Shown: in pieces, positions 1-26,750 of the stretch
Position numbering within the stretch: position 1 is the first letter of the stretch
How the letters are laid out: each line of letters starts with the position of its first letter
DNA from: Amyelois transitella
Lineage: Eukaryota; Arthropoda; Insecta; Lepidoptera; Pyralidae
Reading direction: 5' to 3'
NCBI RefSeq assembly: GCF_032362555.1
Contig: NC_083508.1
Location: 3,067,001 to 3,131,000 of the forward strand
Length of the DNA stretch: 64,000 nt
Translations under genes and position numbers: made by a program
Notes under the pieces: model-generated
What the model saw: only the letters and a program-made list of their open reading frames with translations
Told to the model about the DNA's origin: nothing
Database searches by the model: none

Positions 1-14234
<14,234 letters not shown>

Positions 14235-15848
14235 TTAACTTAGAAGATAAAAAGGATTGTATTGGTGCCGTGTGGTTCCCGGCAATTCCGGCATTTCAAC
14301 TTATAAAAAAATAAAGAAGTGGAGACACCCTCAATTTTTCACATCACCGTCATTTATTACCTATACCTATTACTACAAAAGAGTCATAATATAATATTAG
14401 CAAGAATTACTAGTACTAACGTAACATTAGCATGCTCAAAGCTTCATAATACTTGTTAATTATAAAATAATAATTTTGGCATAATAAACATTTAGTATTT
14501 CTATATATCTAATGAACGCTTTTTTATTAATAGAAATCTTAAAACCTAACCTAATCGTATTCATGATTTAAATATAGCTTAACAAACAAATTCGCGCCAT
14601 TCACATCCCATACACGTCATCCCAAAGAACTACAACACTTGACCTTTAATCCGGGCAGTTAATTAAGCGGCAGAAATAATCGTGTCCACTCCGGGCTCCC
14701 ATTACGGCCCGATTCGGATCCGGTTGGCATAATGAAGTGACAAATGTTGTAACGTGCGTGACGGAGGGCCGGCCCTCGACCGTGTCAGCATGGCCGGCCC
14801 GATAGGGGTGGCTCTAATTTAGTTTTTATCCAAGTGCGAGTTATAAGTAACCAAGTTTAAAAAGGTAAATGACTATAAGTATGAACACTATGTCGGTTGG
14901 GCAAAGTAGTATTTGTCAATTAATACAGTCTATAAAATCCATAGGGCATCCCCCTAAAAATTGAAACATAGACGATTGTCCATGTTAAGAGCGAACTGCT
15001 CTTAATTTCCCGCAACCATAATGGTGATATGGTCATTGAACCGCTTGGACTTCGGTGATTTTTCTACACTGCGTTTAGCAGTAGGTACATGATCGCGCTG
15101 GCACCCCATCACGAAGCAATGTCAGTCACTTCCGTTTTTCCTTCCTGATCTTAGTCTGATCAATACCTAGGAGAGTAATACCAATAGCCCTGTCCATTGC
15201 TCCCCACTTTAGGCAAAAAATCAAGGTTTCTTTAAAACAGCCCTAATTTTTCTAATTCTTTGCCTGCGACAAGCAAAATAACGCTTTCTTTATATTAAAG
15301 ACTTTATTCAAGATATTTTTTTTCTCTCTCTGATGTTAATGTGCTGTATTCCTACTACATGAGACCAAGAAAAACAGAAGTCTCGAATCATTACTGTAAC
15401 ATTTGGCAACCCTACGCGCTGCCGCACTCGACGCCGCGCCGGAGTGGCTGTCACGGCCAGCGTCCGGCTTCCCGCGAAAAACATTCACATCACTACGCCT
15501 CCACTAGCGCAAATTGAATTTGCCGGCGCTCGAGTGACACGCAATGATCCGATGACATTTGACTTGGTAACGAACATCGATTGAAAACAAATCTATTCTT
15601 ACTCGTAATTCGTGTTTCACTTCTGCTTATTAATCTAATCTTTTCGCATGAACAATTGTTTCCTCTTCTTTCTTGATATAATGTGGCATATTATGTACCT
15701 ACTAACTGCCTATAGGTATGTAGTGCCTTCACGAATTATTTTTTTATTATGTGTAAGTTTCTATAATTTCTTACTAGGAAAGAATACAAAATTATTTTTT
15801 CAAAAAAGATTTTTTTTTTGCTATGTTTATAAGGTATAAATTGTTATT

Positions 15849-15882
15849 CATCATACTTAGTATATATATACTAAGTATGATG
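15849..15882. repeat. Perfect 34-bp palindrome
   Basis: The half-site CATCATACTTAGTATAT is followed by its exact reverse complement with no spacer. It is AT-rich and could form a cruciform. The flanks show no element ends. Confidence 0.85.
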
Positions 15883-18184
15883 CATATATACTCGATATAT
15901 ACTATTTTTATCAGAGTAGGTAGGTATCTACCTATTCTATTGTTGTCGTATTGTATTTTAGGTAGTTCATGGGCGTAACACACAATACTTACGACCTATG
16001 ACCCCATTGACGAATAACGCCTTTGATGATCCAATCCTATAAATGGAGTGAGTTGATTTCAATTCTTCAAATCATCTATTATACATAATTGCGTTTAACA
16101 CGGTAGGTATATTTTAAAATTAAGATGATTGCCACTTATTTACGAGTTGCAGACAACGAGTAGTAACATCGATTAAGTTATTCAATAAAAGTAACAGTAA
16201 ATAATGAAATGTATCTACCTAAAATTAACCCGATATTTTCCTCAACACATAACAACATTTTATTTCACCATATACACCAAACATAAATCCTTAAGCCTTA
16301 AATTATTCCGAATTCTACGGGTACAATAGGTTAAGTACGAGTACAATTCCTGTTATAACAATAGTTATGGAGAGTTAATTTTCACTAATTTAACGCTAGG
16401 AAGATTTCTAGGGATATAAAATAAGGGGAGCTGTTAGAGAAAAAAAGCGTGAGCAGCGCACATTTCCAAAATTCGAATCGTTTAACCGGAAGGTTGGAGA
16501 AGCGATAGCATCCAGCCAAAACTTGAGAAAGTAATCGACTTAGATAAGAAACTGGAAACATACAAACGAACGAGCATCACACTTCCTATGTAAGTGCCAA
16601 TCTTTGAAGAATAAAATGTGGCGATTTCACTAACGTCACACGTCATGAGCCAATCACTGTGAGAATCAACTATCTAGGTGGTCTATGCGGCGACATCAAG
16701 CCACACAGCGTGTATGCAAATCGCGATATTAAAGATTCGCGGATTGAAGTCACAACGTCGTCAGAGCCGCGGTTCCCCAGACATATAAAACCTAGCCTGG
16801 CGGAAGACCTTCTTTATGTGCCGGTCGAGCCCAAATCATCGCTCCCGCTTCAACTGTAAATAAAATATTTGGAACGATTGGAATGGAACCTGCCCTTGAT
16901 TGGACCTCGAGTCCAGACACAGAATTAAACAACGAAACTAATAAAAGAGCAATAATCGATGTTATCCTATCCAAATCCTAACTAATATCTCACCGAAACC
17001 ACTTTGTATACAGAAGACGACATAGTACTTGATCGATTTTATCTAAACCTTTTTAATTTAATGTTTTATTAACTAGCTTTTCCTTGCAGCTTTGCCAGCA
17101 CAAATTCAACGCCATCTATACTCGCAAATTTAGCGTACCTACAAAAGAATACAGGTGTTTCGGAAATTCCACGGGAATTAGTAGTTTCTACCAGGATGGA
17201 AAGTTATTTCCTTCTCCAGACTCTCAAAATTACAAGAAGATGAGTTCAAAATTGGTTGAAAACACTCAAATAAACTTACTTTCGCATAATATTATTTGGG
17301 AAGATAAGAAGAGATTGGGTTGGAATACTTTGTACATTTTTTCACAATTATGCACTTTATTTTTTCAAATACTTAAGAGGGGAAGATAGACTCAAATATT
17401 TTAGCAGCGAATTCTTAAAATATTGGAAAATGGCTGCGGCATATGAACGCAAAGACAGACATGGCGAAAGTAAAGGGTCCTGATTTTGCCAATTAGTTAC
17501 GGAATCATAATCATGTTCTCCATTCTACTATTACTTATTATTTTTGTTTTGTTACAAAAAAAGAACGATTTCTCAGTTTCCTATTTATGTGATCCAATTT
17601 TCTTTTCGAAAGGATTTCCATCACGGAACTATCCCTAGAATTGCCGTATGGAATTTTTAACACGCACAAAGCCACGAGCGTACTCCAGTATCTGAATAAT
17701 ACGAATAAATAAAGGAAGAAAAATTTGTAATGCTGTAAAAGATTAACTTTTTAATTTCTGTTCTTGAAAGCCTAAAAAAGAAAAATAAATTTTATTCGTG
17801 TTCAACAAAAAATGATGGTTAAATAAAATAATACTTAAATGCTATCCGAGTATTTATAAATGTAAAAACTAGCCGGGGCGGGTGGCTAGTTATATAAATA
17901 AATGATTCTGAAAATCTGGGCTCAGTAAATTATGTAACGTTGTAAGTAACAATAATATAAAATGTAACAATTCTATAGATTTAAATTTGTATGTAACTGA
18001 TTTATTTTTTTATCTAGATATAATACCGGGACCGCCCCTCACGCGACCCTTAGACCACACAAATAACATACATGGAAAGTTTCAAGTCTCGGCCCATCGA
18101 ATTGGGCTGTGCGGTGATATACTTATCAGTCAATCAGTATAGTTAGTAGTAAACTTAAAAACCCTTTGAATTATATTTAGCACA

Positions 18185-18305
18185 TCGTCTTTATCCCTTG
18201 CGTGGTAGACAGATCCAACAATCTTAGAAAAACTGATAGGCTACGTTCAGCTGCTTAGCTTAATGTTAGAATAATTCAAATAGTGACAGCTTGCTGTCTA
18301 AACTG
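18185..18305 (-). repeat. Family B repeat copy, partial
   Basis: Runs from 'atcccttgcgtggtagacag' through 'attcaaatagtgacagcttg', the reverse complement of the 3' half of the family. Confidence 0.8.
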
Positions 18306-18686
18306 TGGAAACGGCATACAATTTAATTTTGTAGATTTTGTGTGATGTAACAACTACACTGTCAAAGTTCAAAAATTATTGTTTTTTTCCTTATATTTAT
18401 ATTAGGTTTAGATGTGAAATTAAACCCCAATTTTCTTAAATATCCCATAGAGACAAACTTGCAAAAAGATACCGAAACCAAAAGACGATAACAGTTGAAA
18501 ATAAAATCTATTTCCTACAGAAGCACTTCAGAATACATTTCATAATCGTTACCCAAACCGAAAGACAAAAAAATTAAAAAATAACCTATTTATTCCACAA
18601 GTAAACTGAATTGAAACAAGAGTTTCTGAATAAATTTCAAACAGTACCACAACCAAGAGACGATAAAAGTTGAAAAAGCTACTTAC

Positions 18687-18830
18687 GTGCGGTTCGGCGG
18701 GCGGAGATGTCGCGCCATGTCCGCGCGGCGCGGTGCCCGAGGCAGAGTGAGCGTAGCGCGGACGTGGGCTCTCGTAGCCGCTACGGCTTCGTAGCGAGGG
18801 CGGGCCGCGAATTTCAGCCACTCCTTGTTC
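18687..18830 (-). promoter_or_regulatory. CpG-rich candidate 5' UTR exon or promoter of DAT
   Basis: About 140 bp very rich in CG dinucleotides in AT-rich surroundings. It ends on the minus strand at a consensus donor (CCGCAC|GTAAGT at 18686). The DAT coding exon begins at an acceptor 4.5 kb downstream and needs an upstream noncoding exon, and this is the best candidate on that strand. No TATA box is evident. The link to DAT is inferred. Confidence 0.4.
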
Positions 18831-18944
18831 TACGACGCTACGAATGTTCTATATTTGAATTGCTTTTTTTTTCTTCATTTCATACTAATACGAGTAGTAT
18901 TCCAACATACAAATATGCATAACTTACATACATAACTATAATTA

Positions 18945-19090
18945 CGTCCTTATCCTTTACGGGAGACAAAAAGTTGATAATCTTGAATTGACTGGAACGC
19001 CACGTTTAGCTGCATGGCTTGATGATGAAATTGAGATTCAAATAGTGACTGGTCCATCGCCTGAAAGAAAAATTACCAAGTTTATAAATT
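18945..19090 (-). repeat. Family B repeat copy, diverged
   Basis: Contains 'ttgagattcaaatagtgact' and a decayed 3' part ('tatcctttacgggagacaaa'). Confidence 0.75.
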
Positions 19091-19426
19091 GTTTTCCTTG
19101 TTTGGAAGAGAAGCAGCTCTTGAACACGCTATAACTTCTCTTCGCTATCAGACCATAAAAACTACTAATACGCTTGTCGCTGCTAATATAGAAACTACTA
19201 ACTACTAGGAAAGATGATTTTTTTGTAGTGAATATACTTTTATTTTTGGATGAATATTCCTACGGGAGCGAAGCCCCACACATAAACAAGTAGAAGTAGT
19301 TCAGCAGTACCTAGAATATCTCTTTCTGTCTCTATTTCATCTTTGCGTATTTCAAATTGCATCCTTCACCAAAATGCTTCAGGGACTAGGATCAGCTTTT
19401 ACTACATTTATCTTTTCATTTCGTTC

Positions 19427-19688
19427 TGGCCGTGTGGTTCCCGGCACAAATATAAAAAGAATAGGATCACTCCATCTCTTTACCATGGATGTCGTAAAAG
19501 GCGACTAAGGGATAGGCTTATAAACTTGGGATTCTTCATTTAGGCGCTGGGCTAGCGACCTGTCACTATTTGAATCTCAATTCTATTATTAAGCCCAACA
19601 GCTGAACGTGGCCTTTCAGTTTTTCAAGACTCTTGGCTCTGTCTACACCGCAAGGGATATAGATGTGACTTTATGTATGTATGTATGT
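19427..19688 (+). repeat. Family B repeat, near full length
   Basis: The best complete plus-strand copy: head 'gccgtgtggttcccggcaca', then 'ccatggatgtcgtaaaaggc', 'cctgtcactatttgaatctc' and 'ctctgtctacaccgcaaggg', ending in ATGTATGTATGT. It has no protein-coding potential. The 3' end resembles that of the LINE at 58853, which suggests a SINE-like element mobilised by that LINE. Confidence 0.85.
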
Positions 19689-21400
19689 TTCCATTTTCAG
19701 CGTCATCAGCTTTCAGACAGAATTAAAACAAGCAGTGGAAAATATTGTAAGATACTAAAAGTATAAGCAATTTTCCAGCAATTGCAATGTACCGGGAGTG
19801 ATGATTCGGCTCAACCGCCACCAAAAGGAAGATCTTCCGACAGGCTAGGTGTAAGGCCCGGGGAACCGCGGCTCCGACGGTGTTGAGTCGGTGTTGAGTT
19901 TATGCTCCAATCCATGAAATCTTTGTTTGCGCGATTTAAATTATTCGCTGCTATTGGCTGAGCGTAAATTTCTGCGCGATGATTGCCAGTTTGTGTGTGA
20001 CATTAGTGATGTCGCCACAGTACAGTTCCTGTGAACAGTCGCAGACATTTACTTCGTGTAATTACCCAAATTAGCCTAATATATGGTCATAGATGAATTC
20101 AGAGCTTTCACAAGACAAGACGCAATGCCCTTGTGTTAAGCTTTGTGGGAATTTGAAAATAATTTGTTGATCAGTGAATCCTGGGTTTGACTCCCAAAAA
20201 TTTTACCAGCGTTCTTGTATAATTTTTGTTTCAGTAGTTGACGTGACAAATTTTTACCGACTTTGTTATGCAATTACTTTGCCACTTTATGTTTGAAGGT
20301 CTATATTACCGAGGTGATCCCGTAGACTTCTGGTAAAGATTTAATTATTGGAACTTAGACAAATCTAGAGAAACCTTTAAGATTTTCTGATTGAGCGGCG
20401 GAAAGTACTTAGGTACTTAGATATTAGATCAAATTGGTCAGCTGAAATCACTTGCGCAGAGAATTTGTCAATCGATCAAAAGTTACCCAACATACTTAGT
20501 GCTATATGACCTACTTATGATCCATCTTCGTCGATATACCTACATAGGCGTTGTATTTTTGCAAGTAATCAATTAGCGGTGGGCGGTCCGCCCGCCCAGG
20601 CCCGTGGGCGGGGCTCGTGTGACCACGCCCACGCACTCAGCGTGACAATTTCTGATGCGAGGCGCAGATGGAATCCAATCAATACTACATATTTCGTGTC
20701 ACTGTAGATACTTATTATACATATCTTCAATGATGACCTATATGTTTCAATAACCTGATTCTCTACTTCCTTTCTCTCATCCATCATCGTCTTGGAGTTA
20801 GACACGGTGACATTGAAACCTTCTGCAGAGAATCCCGGGATGAGCCCATGACCATAATCCTGAATTGGGTGAGTCAAATAAACCGAAGCGACTCTCATCT
20901 GACCTCCACAACCTTTCCAGGGGAACCTTACCCATATTGGATATCACATCCAACTGTCTTCTTGTGCAAGTATTTTCACCACAATTTCGATCCCTTACCG
21001 TCAGAGTATAGGTTTGTACCTAATGAAACAAATGTACCTATACATACATTAGTACCCAGAAAATGTGTCATTAAATACGTGGCTAGTGTACAATTTGAAC
21101 CAGTGTAATCACGCTTTTTAGCAGTGCACCGTAATCATTTCCATGTCTTTCCCATGTACTCGTATGTCGGACTAGTACTTAGATCTCTGCAGAAAAATTA
21201 TACAAGTATGTTGTTGGTACCAGCACTAGCGTATCGGCTAGCTACGGTAGGGAAATCGGTTCTAATAGACTGTATAAGGTTTTATATTATATGACCTACC
21301 AAAAAATGTTCTTGAAATGCCTCATCGAAAAATTTAAAAACTAGGTACTTGTCGAGCTTCATATGAAAGAAGGTACACAGGGTGGAAACTCTCTCACAAA
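19689..21400. other. Gene-free stretch with a GC-box cluster
   Basis: No recognisable gene. About 20578-20645 is GC-rich with several GGGCGG/CCGCCC-like boxes ('gtgggcggggctcg'), and 19800-20030 is also GC-richer. Open frames across 20569-21108 have no family features. Confidence 0.35.
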
Positions 21401-21407
21401 TATATTA

Positions 21408-21785
21408 ATACTAGCTGTGCCCGCGACTTCTTTTCAATTTGAACCAGTAGTTGAGATAAGCGCGTTTAACATATGATAACAAACAAACACTTCAGCTTTA
21501 TAATATGTATTAGCATAGATTGATATATTTTTTACTAGCTGTGCCCGCGACTTCGTCCACATGGAATAGTTATTTTCAAGGATGAATAATTTTACCCGTT
21601 TTTTTTCACATTTTCTTTTATTTCCTCTCTCTAATAGTTGCAGCGTGATGTCATATAGCCTAAAGCCTTCCTCGGTAAATGGTCTATTCAACGCAAAAAT
21701 AATTTTTCGATTCGAACCAGTACTTCCCGAAATTAGCGCGGTCAAACAAACAAACTCTTCAGCTTTATAATATTAATATAAATCT
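21408..21785 (+). repeat. Two adjacent non-LTR-type 3' fragments
   Basis: Two copies start with 'actagctgtgcccgcgactt' (about 21409 and 21536) and end with a 'caaacaaacactcttcagctttataatat'-like tail. The first lacks the middle. This start and tail are common in moth genomes. I assign them to degenerate non-LTR/SINE DNA without a firm family name. Confidence 0.6.
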
Positions 21786-21904
21786 ACCAAGTGACTTTTT
21801 CTATAATATTAATCTTTTGGCGTCTATTTTGTAGTGTGCCTTCAAACTTGTTATAAATACTTATTTGGATAAGATTTGATTGTGATAGGCAACGGTCAGC
21901 ACTA

Positions 21905-22092
21905 ATAGAAATAGAATAGGGCTACTCCATCTCTTTCCCATAGATGTCGAAAAAGGCGACTAAGGGATAGGCTTATTAACTTGGGATTCTTTTAGGCGAT
22001 GGGCCAGCAACCTGTCACTATTTGAATCTCAATTCTATCATCAAGCCAAACAGCTGAACGTGGCTTATAGGTCTTTCAAGACTATTAACTCT
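21905..22092 (+). repeat. Family B repeat, 3' truncated
   Basis: Starts 'aatagaatagggctactcca' and ends at 'ctttcaagactattaactct' without the usual ATGT tail. It stops about 275 bp before the long inverted-repeat element. Confidence 0.85.
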
Positions 22093-22365
22093 GGTGACTC
22101 GTCGTCAAAGTTGTGTGATTGCAAATGCGTCATTCAGCTCACAATGACAATTCGTATTTTGACCTGTTTTAGTAAAATTTCTTTAATTTTGATACGCTGT
22201 ATTATCAAAGAACGCCCGCTGGCCAGGGTTTATTATTCAGCTGTCATCACCGGGATTCAAGGATATGTGAAGTTAAAAAAAATTGACCAATTCGTTAGCA
22301 GAGTTTTGTCATCTTCTTTGCGTCGTTTCGTTTTTACGTGTAAATTCTGATTTATGCATTTATTA

Positions 22366-25300
22366 CCCAAGAAACATTTAGGCGACGATTAGAGCTTATT
22401 TTGTTACTTAGTGGGCTAGAAAGGCATTACAGTAGCAGCACTTATGACTTTTGGCGATAAAGTGGCGTACCAAGTAACGTATATTACTTCTACTTATAAT
22501 ACAGAGTTACAAGCGCGACAATTAGGCGAGCTTAAAGGTTATGGATGTATTATGGCAAATCTTAACACTGTTGTACATGCACAGCATTTTGTGTTATAGC
22601 TTTAAGTGAATCTTAGAACTCTAAGATCTAAATAAGAATAAGAATTAGTTACTACCTCCAAAAGTGCTATGCAGGTGATATTAAACTCTTTACAAGAAAC
22701 TAAAGTTGCACAATAGCGTTAATAAGCGCTACCAGCCTTACAATGGTGTTTATTTAATCTTATATAGAACCAAATGCTTGAAGTTATACAAAACTCTCTT
22801 GCATTACTTTAAGTCAAATAGGAGTATAATTTTTCGCTATAACAGATCCTCTAGCGACTATTGTTACTTTTTTGTGACTAAAGGTAAAGTAATAGCGCTT
22901 AAGGTCACTACTGTATTTCTTATATTGACTACTTGTTTTTGACAATGGCGTCGCAACCAAAGGAAAAAACAAAAATTGTTGTAAATACTTGGAAAAATCA
23001 ATGTAGGACTGGTGGAAATACGCAGAAATTGATCAGAGAATATAATCGCATTTTTAACTCCTCTATTCCTATTGAAAATACGTCCTCTATTCCTATGGAA
23101 AGCAGTGAAGCGCGAGTTTCCTGTGAGCTTGAAGGTTCCGTACATGCTTTTCAAAATGATGATTGTGCTATTACTACAAGTGATAATGAAGATTCCTATG
23201 GAAAGCAGTGAAGCGCAAGATCGCATCGCGCATCGACTAAATCAAAAGATAAATACTGTCTCACGAAAGATAATGATATTGTAGAAATTAAAGAAATTCA
23301 GTCATTGTCACCATTTAATATTATTCATATTCATGGCTATAAAATGAAGAACAAACTCGATATTTTTGTGCTTCCCATGAAGTCATCGTATCTAAATATG
23401 TATTTAGTTGAAGACAGTGCTGTTCTAGTTGATCGTGTTCAGCACTTCCGAAATGCTGCTGGTCTGCGCTGGAACTTGCCTCATTTTCAATATTGTTATT
23501 TTCTACTCTCTGTTCATCTCCTTGTACTTTTGGGTTTTCATTTTTTTTTGCGTTTTTTGTAAGTTTTATACGCTTTCGTCTTATCTGTAAACAAACACGA
23601 TATTTAATAGTCTTATAGTCAGGTTTATAAACCTAATATTGTATTTAAATCATAATATAAAATTAATTGTTAAAACAATATAATAATTTATATCTAGCTA
23701 CTTCTTTGTATTCTACTCGTCCAAAACAGTTAACAGGTGAATAATAACATCAATACATGGTTTAAAGTTTTGAGCACTACGGATCCCTAAATTCGTTTGC
23801 TCGCCATGTTGAGATAATGAAATATTAGATTATGGTTATAAAAACAAATATTTACAAGGTTTCCATGAAGTATTTTGCTTTAGTATGTATTTATATTACT
23901 AGTACAGTATTATAAGATCAATAAGGCAATATTTTAGAACTTTTTTACAAGAAAAATGTGTCACTCCATATTAGACAAAACATTTGTTTTCAGTAAATAA
24001 ACAACATACATCGGGCGCTCGAATTATTTGCCAATAAATATGTAACATATTCACAGTGTACTTACCTTCGCAGCAAAAATACGCTTCCTTTCGCACCATA
24101 AAACAATTTCACTTTTTCTTGTTTAATATAAACATCATTAGGATTATTTTAGCCATTGAAAATAGTATTATATATTATTAGATCGCAAAATTAGAAACAA
24201 TATTTTCCGGGTATCAAAACCTCGTGCGAGTAAGAACTTTATCCCCTTTGTGGATCTTGAATAGCGTTCAGACCGTTACAAAAGACCTATTTACTTCCCT
24301 TTTAGCGCTTGAAAATATAATTAACGCCTTTGTATCTCTACTGTACCGCTTAAGGAGTCAGTTGACGCCTACCTGTTGCCCGCTTAGCACCCATAGAGGT
24401 AATATAAAACCATTTTTGCCATTTTACCGCTAACAGAGTTAATTTTCGCTTATTTACCACTCTTGTATCGCTAAGAGATCCTGTTACCGCTATTTTAACT
24501 TTCTTATAGCATTGATTGTACCTCTTAGCCAACTACCATAACTCTTATATACCGTCATTATCCAACCTTAAGTAATATAAAAATTGTGCCTAATTCGGGG
24601 GTAAAGTAGGGTTAGAGCGCGCTCTAACACTAATTTGAAACACCCATAAACCACTTTAGAATCTAGTTAGCGCTTTTATAGACTTATTATAAATCTTATT
24701 TTAGCGCCTAATTGTTACTTCCCAAGTGAGCGCGCTCTAACATTATCTTTCGTGAGACAGTATTTATCTTTTGATTTAGTCGATGCGCGATGCGATCTTG
24801 CGCTTCACTGCTTTCCATAGGAATCTTCATTATCACTTGTAGTAATAGCACAATCATCATTTTGAAAAGCATGTACGGAACCTTCAAGCTCACAGGAAAC
24901 TCGCGCTTCACTGCTTTCCATAGGAATAGAGGACGTATTTTCAATAGGAATAGAGGAGTTAAAAATGCGATTATATTCTCTGATCAATTTCTGCGTATTT
25001 CCACCAGTCCTACATTGATTTTTCCAAGTATTTACAACAATTTTTGTTTTTTCCTTTGGTTGCGACGCCATTGTCAAAAACAAGTAGTCAATATAAGAAA
25101 TACAGTAGTGACCTTAAGCGCTATTACTTTACCTTTAGTCACAAAAAAGTAACAATAGTCGCTAGAGGATCTGTTATAGCGAAAAATTATACTCCTATTT
25201 GACTTAAAGTAATGCAAGAGAGTTTTGTATAACTTCAAGCATTTGGTTCTATATAAGATTAAATAAACACCATTGTAAGGCTGGTAGCGCTTATTAACGC

Positions 25301-25650
25301 TATTGTGCAACTTTAGTTTCTTGTAAAGAGTTTAATATCACCTGCATAGCACTTTTGGAGGTAGTAACTAATTCTTATTCTTATTTAGATCTTAGAGTTC
25401 TAAGATTCACTTAAAGCTATAACACAAAATGCTGTGCATGTACAACAGTGTTAAGATTTGCCATAATACATCCATAACCTTTAAGCTCGCCTAATTGTCG
25501 CGCTTGTAACTCTGTATTATAAGTAGAAGTAATATACGTTACTTGGTACGCCACTTTATCGCCAAAAGTCATAAGTGCTGCTACTGTAATGCCTTTCTAG
25601 CCCACTAAGTAACAAAATAAGCTCTAATCGTCGCCTAAATGTTTCTTGGG
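22366..25650. mobile_element. 3.3-kb element with 910-bp inverted arms
   Basis: Bases 22366-23275 recur inverted at 24741-25650. All matched landmarks sum to 48016, so there is no insertion or deletion between the arms, and every stretch I compared was identical. The ends are CCCAAGAAAC.../...GTTTCTTGGG. The 1465-bp centre (23276-24740) holds a short open frame (23305-23562) without family features, many short words of type TAGCGCTTA / TTACCGCTA, and a palindrome GTTAGAGCGCGCTCTAAC at 24611. The flanks (...TTATTA and TTGGGT...) show no clear target duplication. This is most simply a long-TIR DNA transposon, probably non-autonomous; I cannot name its superfamily. Near-identity of the arms means recent origin or ongoing arm homogenisation. 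Confidence 0.85.
22945..23211 (+). CDS. 88-aa unknown ORF in the left arm (mirrored in the right arm)
   Basis: Begins MASQPKEKTKIVVNTWKNQC after an ATG and ends at a TGA. An exact mirror lies at 24805-25071 on the minus strand. The basic start and acidic serine-rich end resemble the N-terminal exon of a transposon protein, but no family is recognised. The words 'tcctatggaaagcagtgaagcgc' occur twice 100 bp apart (23090 and 23190), so part of this ORF arose by a small internal duplication. It may be the remnant of a transposase first exon. Confidence 0.35.
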   Translation: MASQPKEKTKIVVNTWKNQCRTGGNTQKLIREYNRIFNSSIPIENTSSIPMESSEARVSCELEGSVHAFQNDDCAITTSDNEDSYGKQ

Positions 25651-26067
25651 TTGGGTAGACTCTAACGCCCAACGATATTTGTGTGAAGTTTAACTAAGTA
25701 GTTACCTTATTATTATTAATTAAAATTTAAGATTGCTCGAATGGTCATTATGCTCTCAAATTTAAAGTTGATCGTAATGACTTAATTTGTGACGACTACT
25801 ACGACCTTGTCTAGTGACTTAATTATAAAAAATCATAAATACTTACTTATCCATAATAAAATTAATAATTAACATAAAATGGTCTGTTTGTAACGCTGAA
25901 TGGACGTCGAGCGTAAAAAAGGTGAGAGAAGTCAATTTTAGGATATAATCTATGTCGTGATTCAGTCAAGTCGATAGTCAGTCCTCTTTTTCAGAAGTAT
26001 AGTCAGTTGTCCTCCGAAAACCGTCATAATAAACCGTCAAATACATAGGTACCTCCATACTTACCTA
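25651..26067. other. Gene-free spacer
   Basis: AT-rich, no recognisable gene, repeat or regulatory element. Confidence 0.4.
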
Positions 26068-26437
26068 CATAAATCACACCTCTTTCTCTGAGGGTAGGCA
26101 GAAACTATATTTTCTACTTGCCATTATCTCTGAATACTTACCTTTCTATAGCATATTTCGGTTTATATACATTCATAACTCTCTTAATGCTAGCTCGGCG
26201 GTTTCGGGTACTCTTGTCCTGACCTTTTGGCAGGAATTTGAATAAGGTACGTTCGTCAAGGCCTTCCCACTCCTACCTTCCCATTAACTCTCCTTGTTTA
26301 TTTGCTTAGTCAGGCTTCCATTCATCCCCTCCTCACGACCAAAGACCATCTTAACATATTTTACCTTTTCTATTCCTGTAACTAACTTCTTTGACACATC
26401 ACAACATTCCCCTAACACATATTTTAATTCTTGCATG
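26068..26437 (-). mobile_element. LINE 3' fragment (same family as 58853-59397)
   Basis: The reverse strand matches, with many small changes, the C-terminal coding part of the LINE at 58853 (for example 'cataactctcttaatgctag', 'tcggcggtttcgggtactct'). Frameshifts make it a dead fragment. Confidence 0.8.
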
Positions 26438-26750
26438 GAAATCGAAATAACATAGGATTATTCCGATTTCTATGATTTACTGCGAATAAGGTAGCGTTTG
26501 CGCTCGAAAATATTTTAGTATATTTTTAACAACTTTTGGCGCGAAACTTAAAAATATTAAATTTTTGCGGAATTGTTTTTTTTCATTCTGGTCTGTGAGC
26601 GAAGAAAGAACATAGCCTGTGACAGTTGCTTCTCTTCCCGTGCAAATTGTAAAACCCTTAAAAAAACTAAAGGTGTCTTCTACATCACGTATATAGATGT
26701 ACTAAATATAAATAGTATAGGTACTTAAAGTTTCAGGATATATTTATTAA

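Noticed and set aside
16659-17389. Open frames of 60-101 aa
   Set aside because: Length expected by chance; no recognisable features or splice structure.
20569-21108. Two open frames of 86-109 aa
   Set aside because: No domain, no conserved start context and no splice or poly(A) support.
22356-22370. piggyBac assignment of the long inverted-arm element because its ends start with CCC
   Set aside because: The flanks are TTATTA and TTGGGT rather than TTAA on both sides, and no piggyBac protein features are present.
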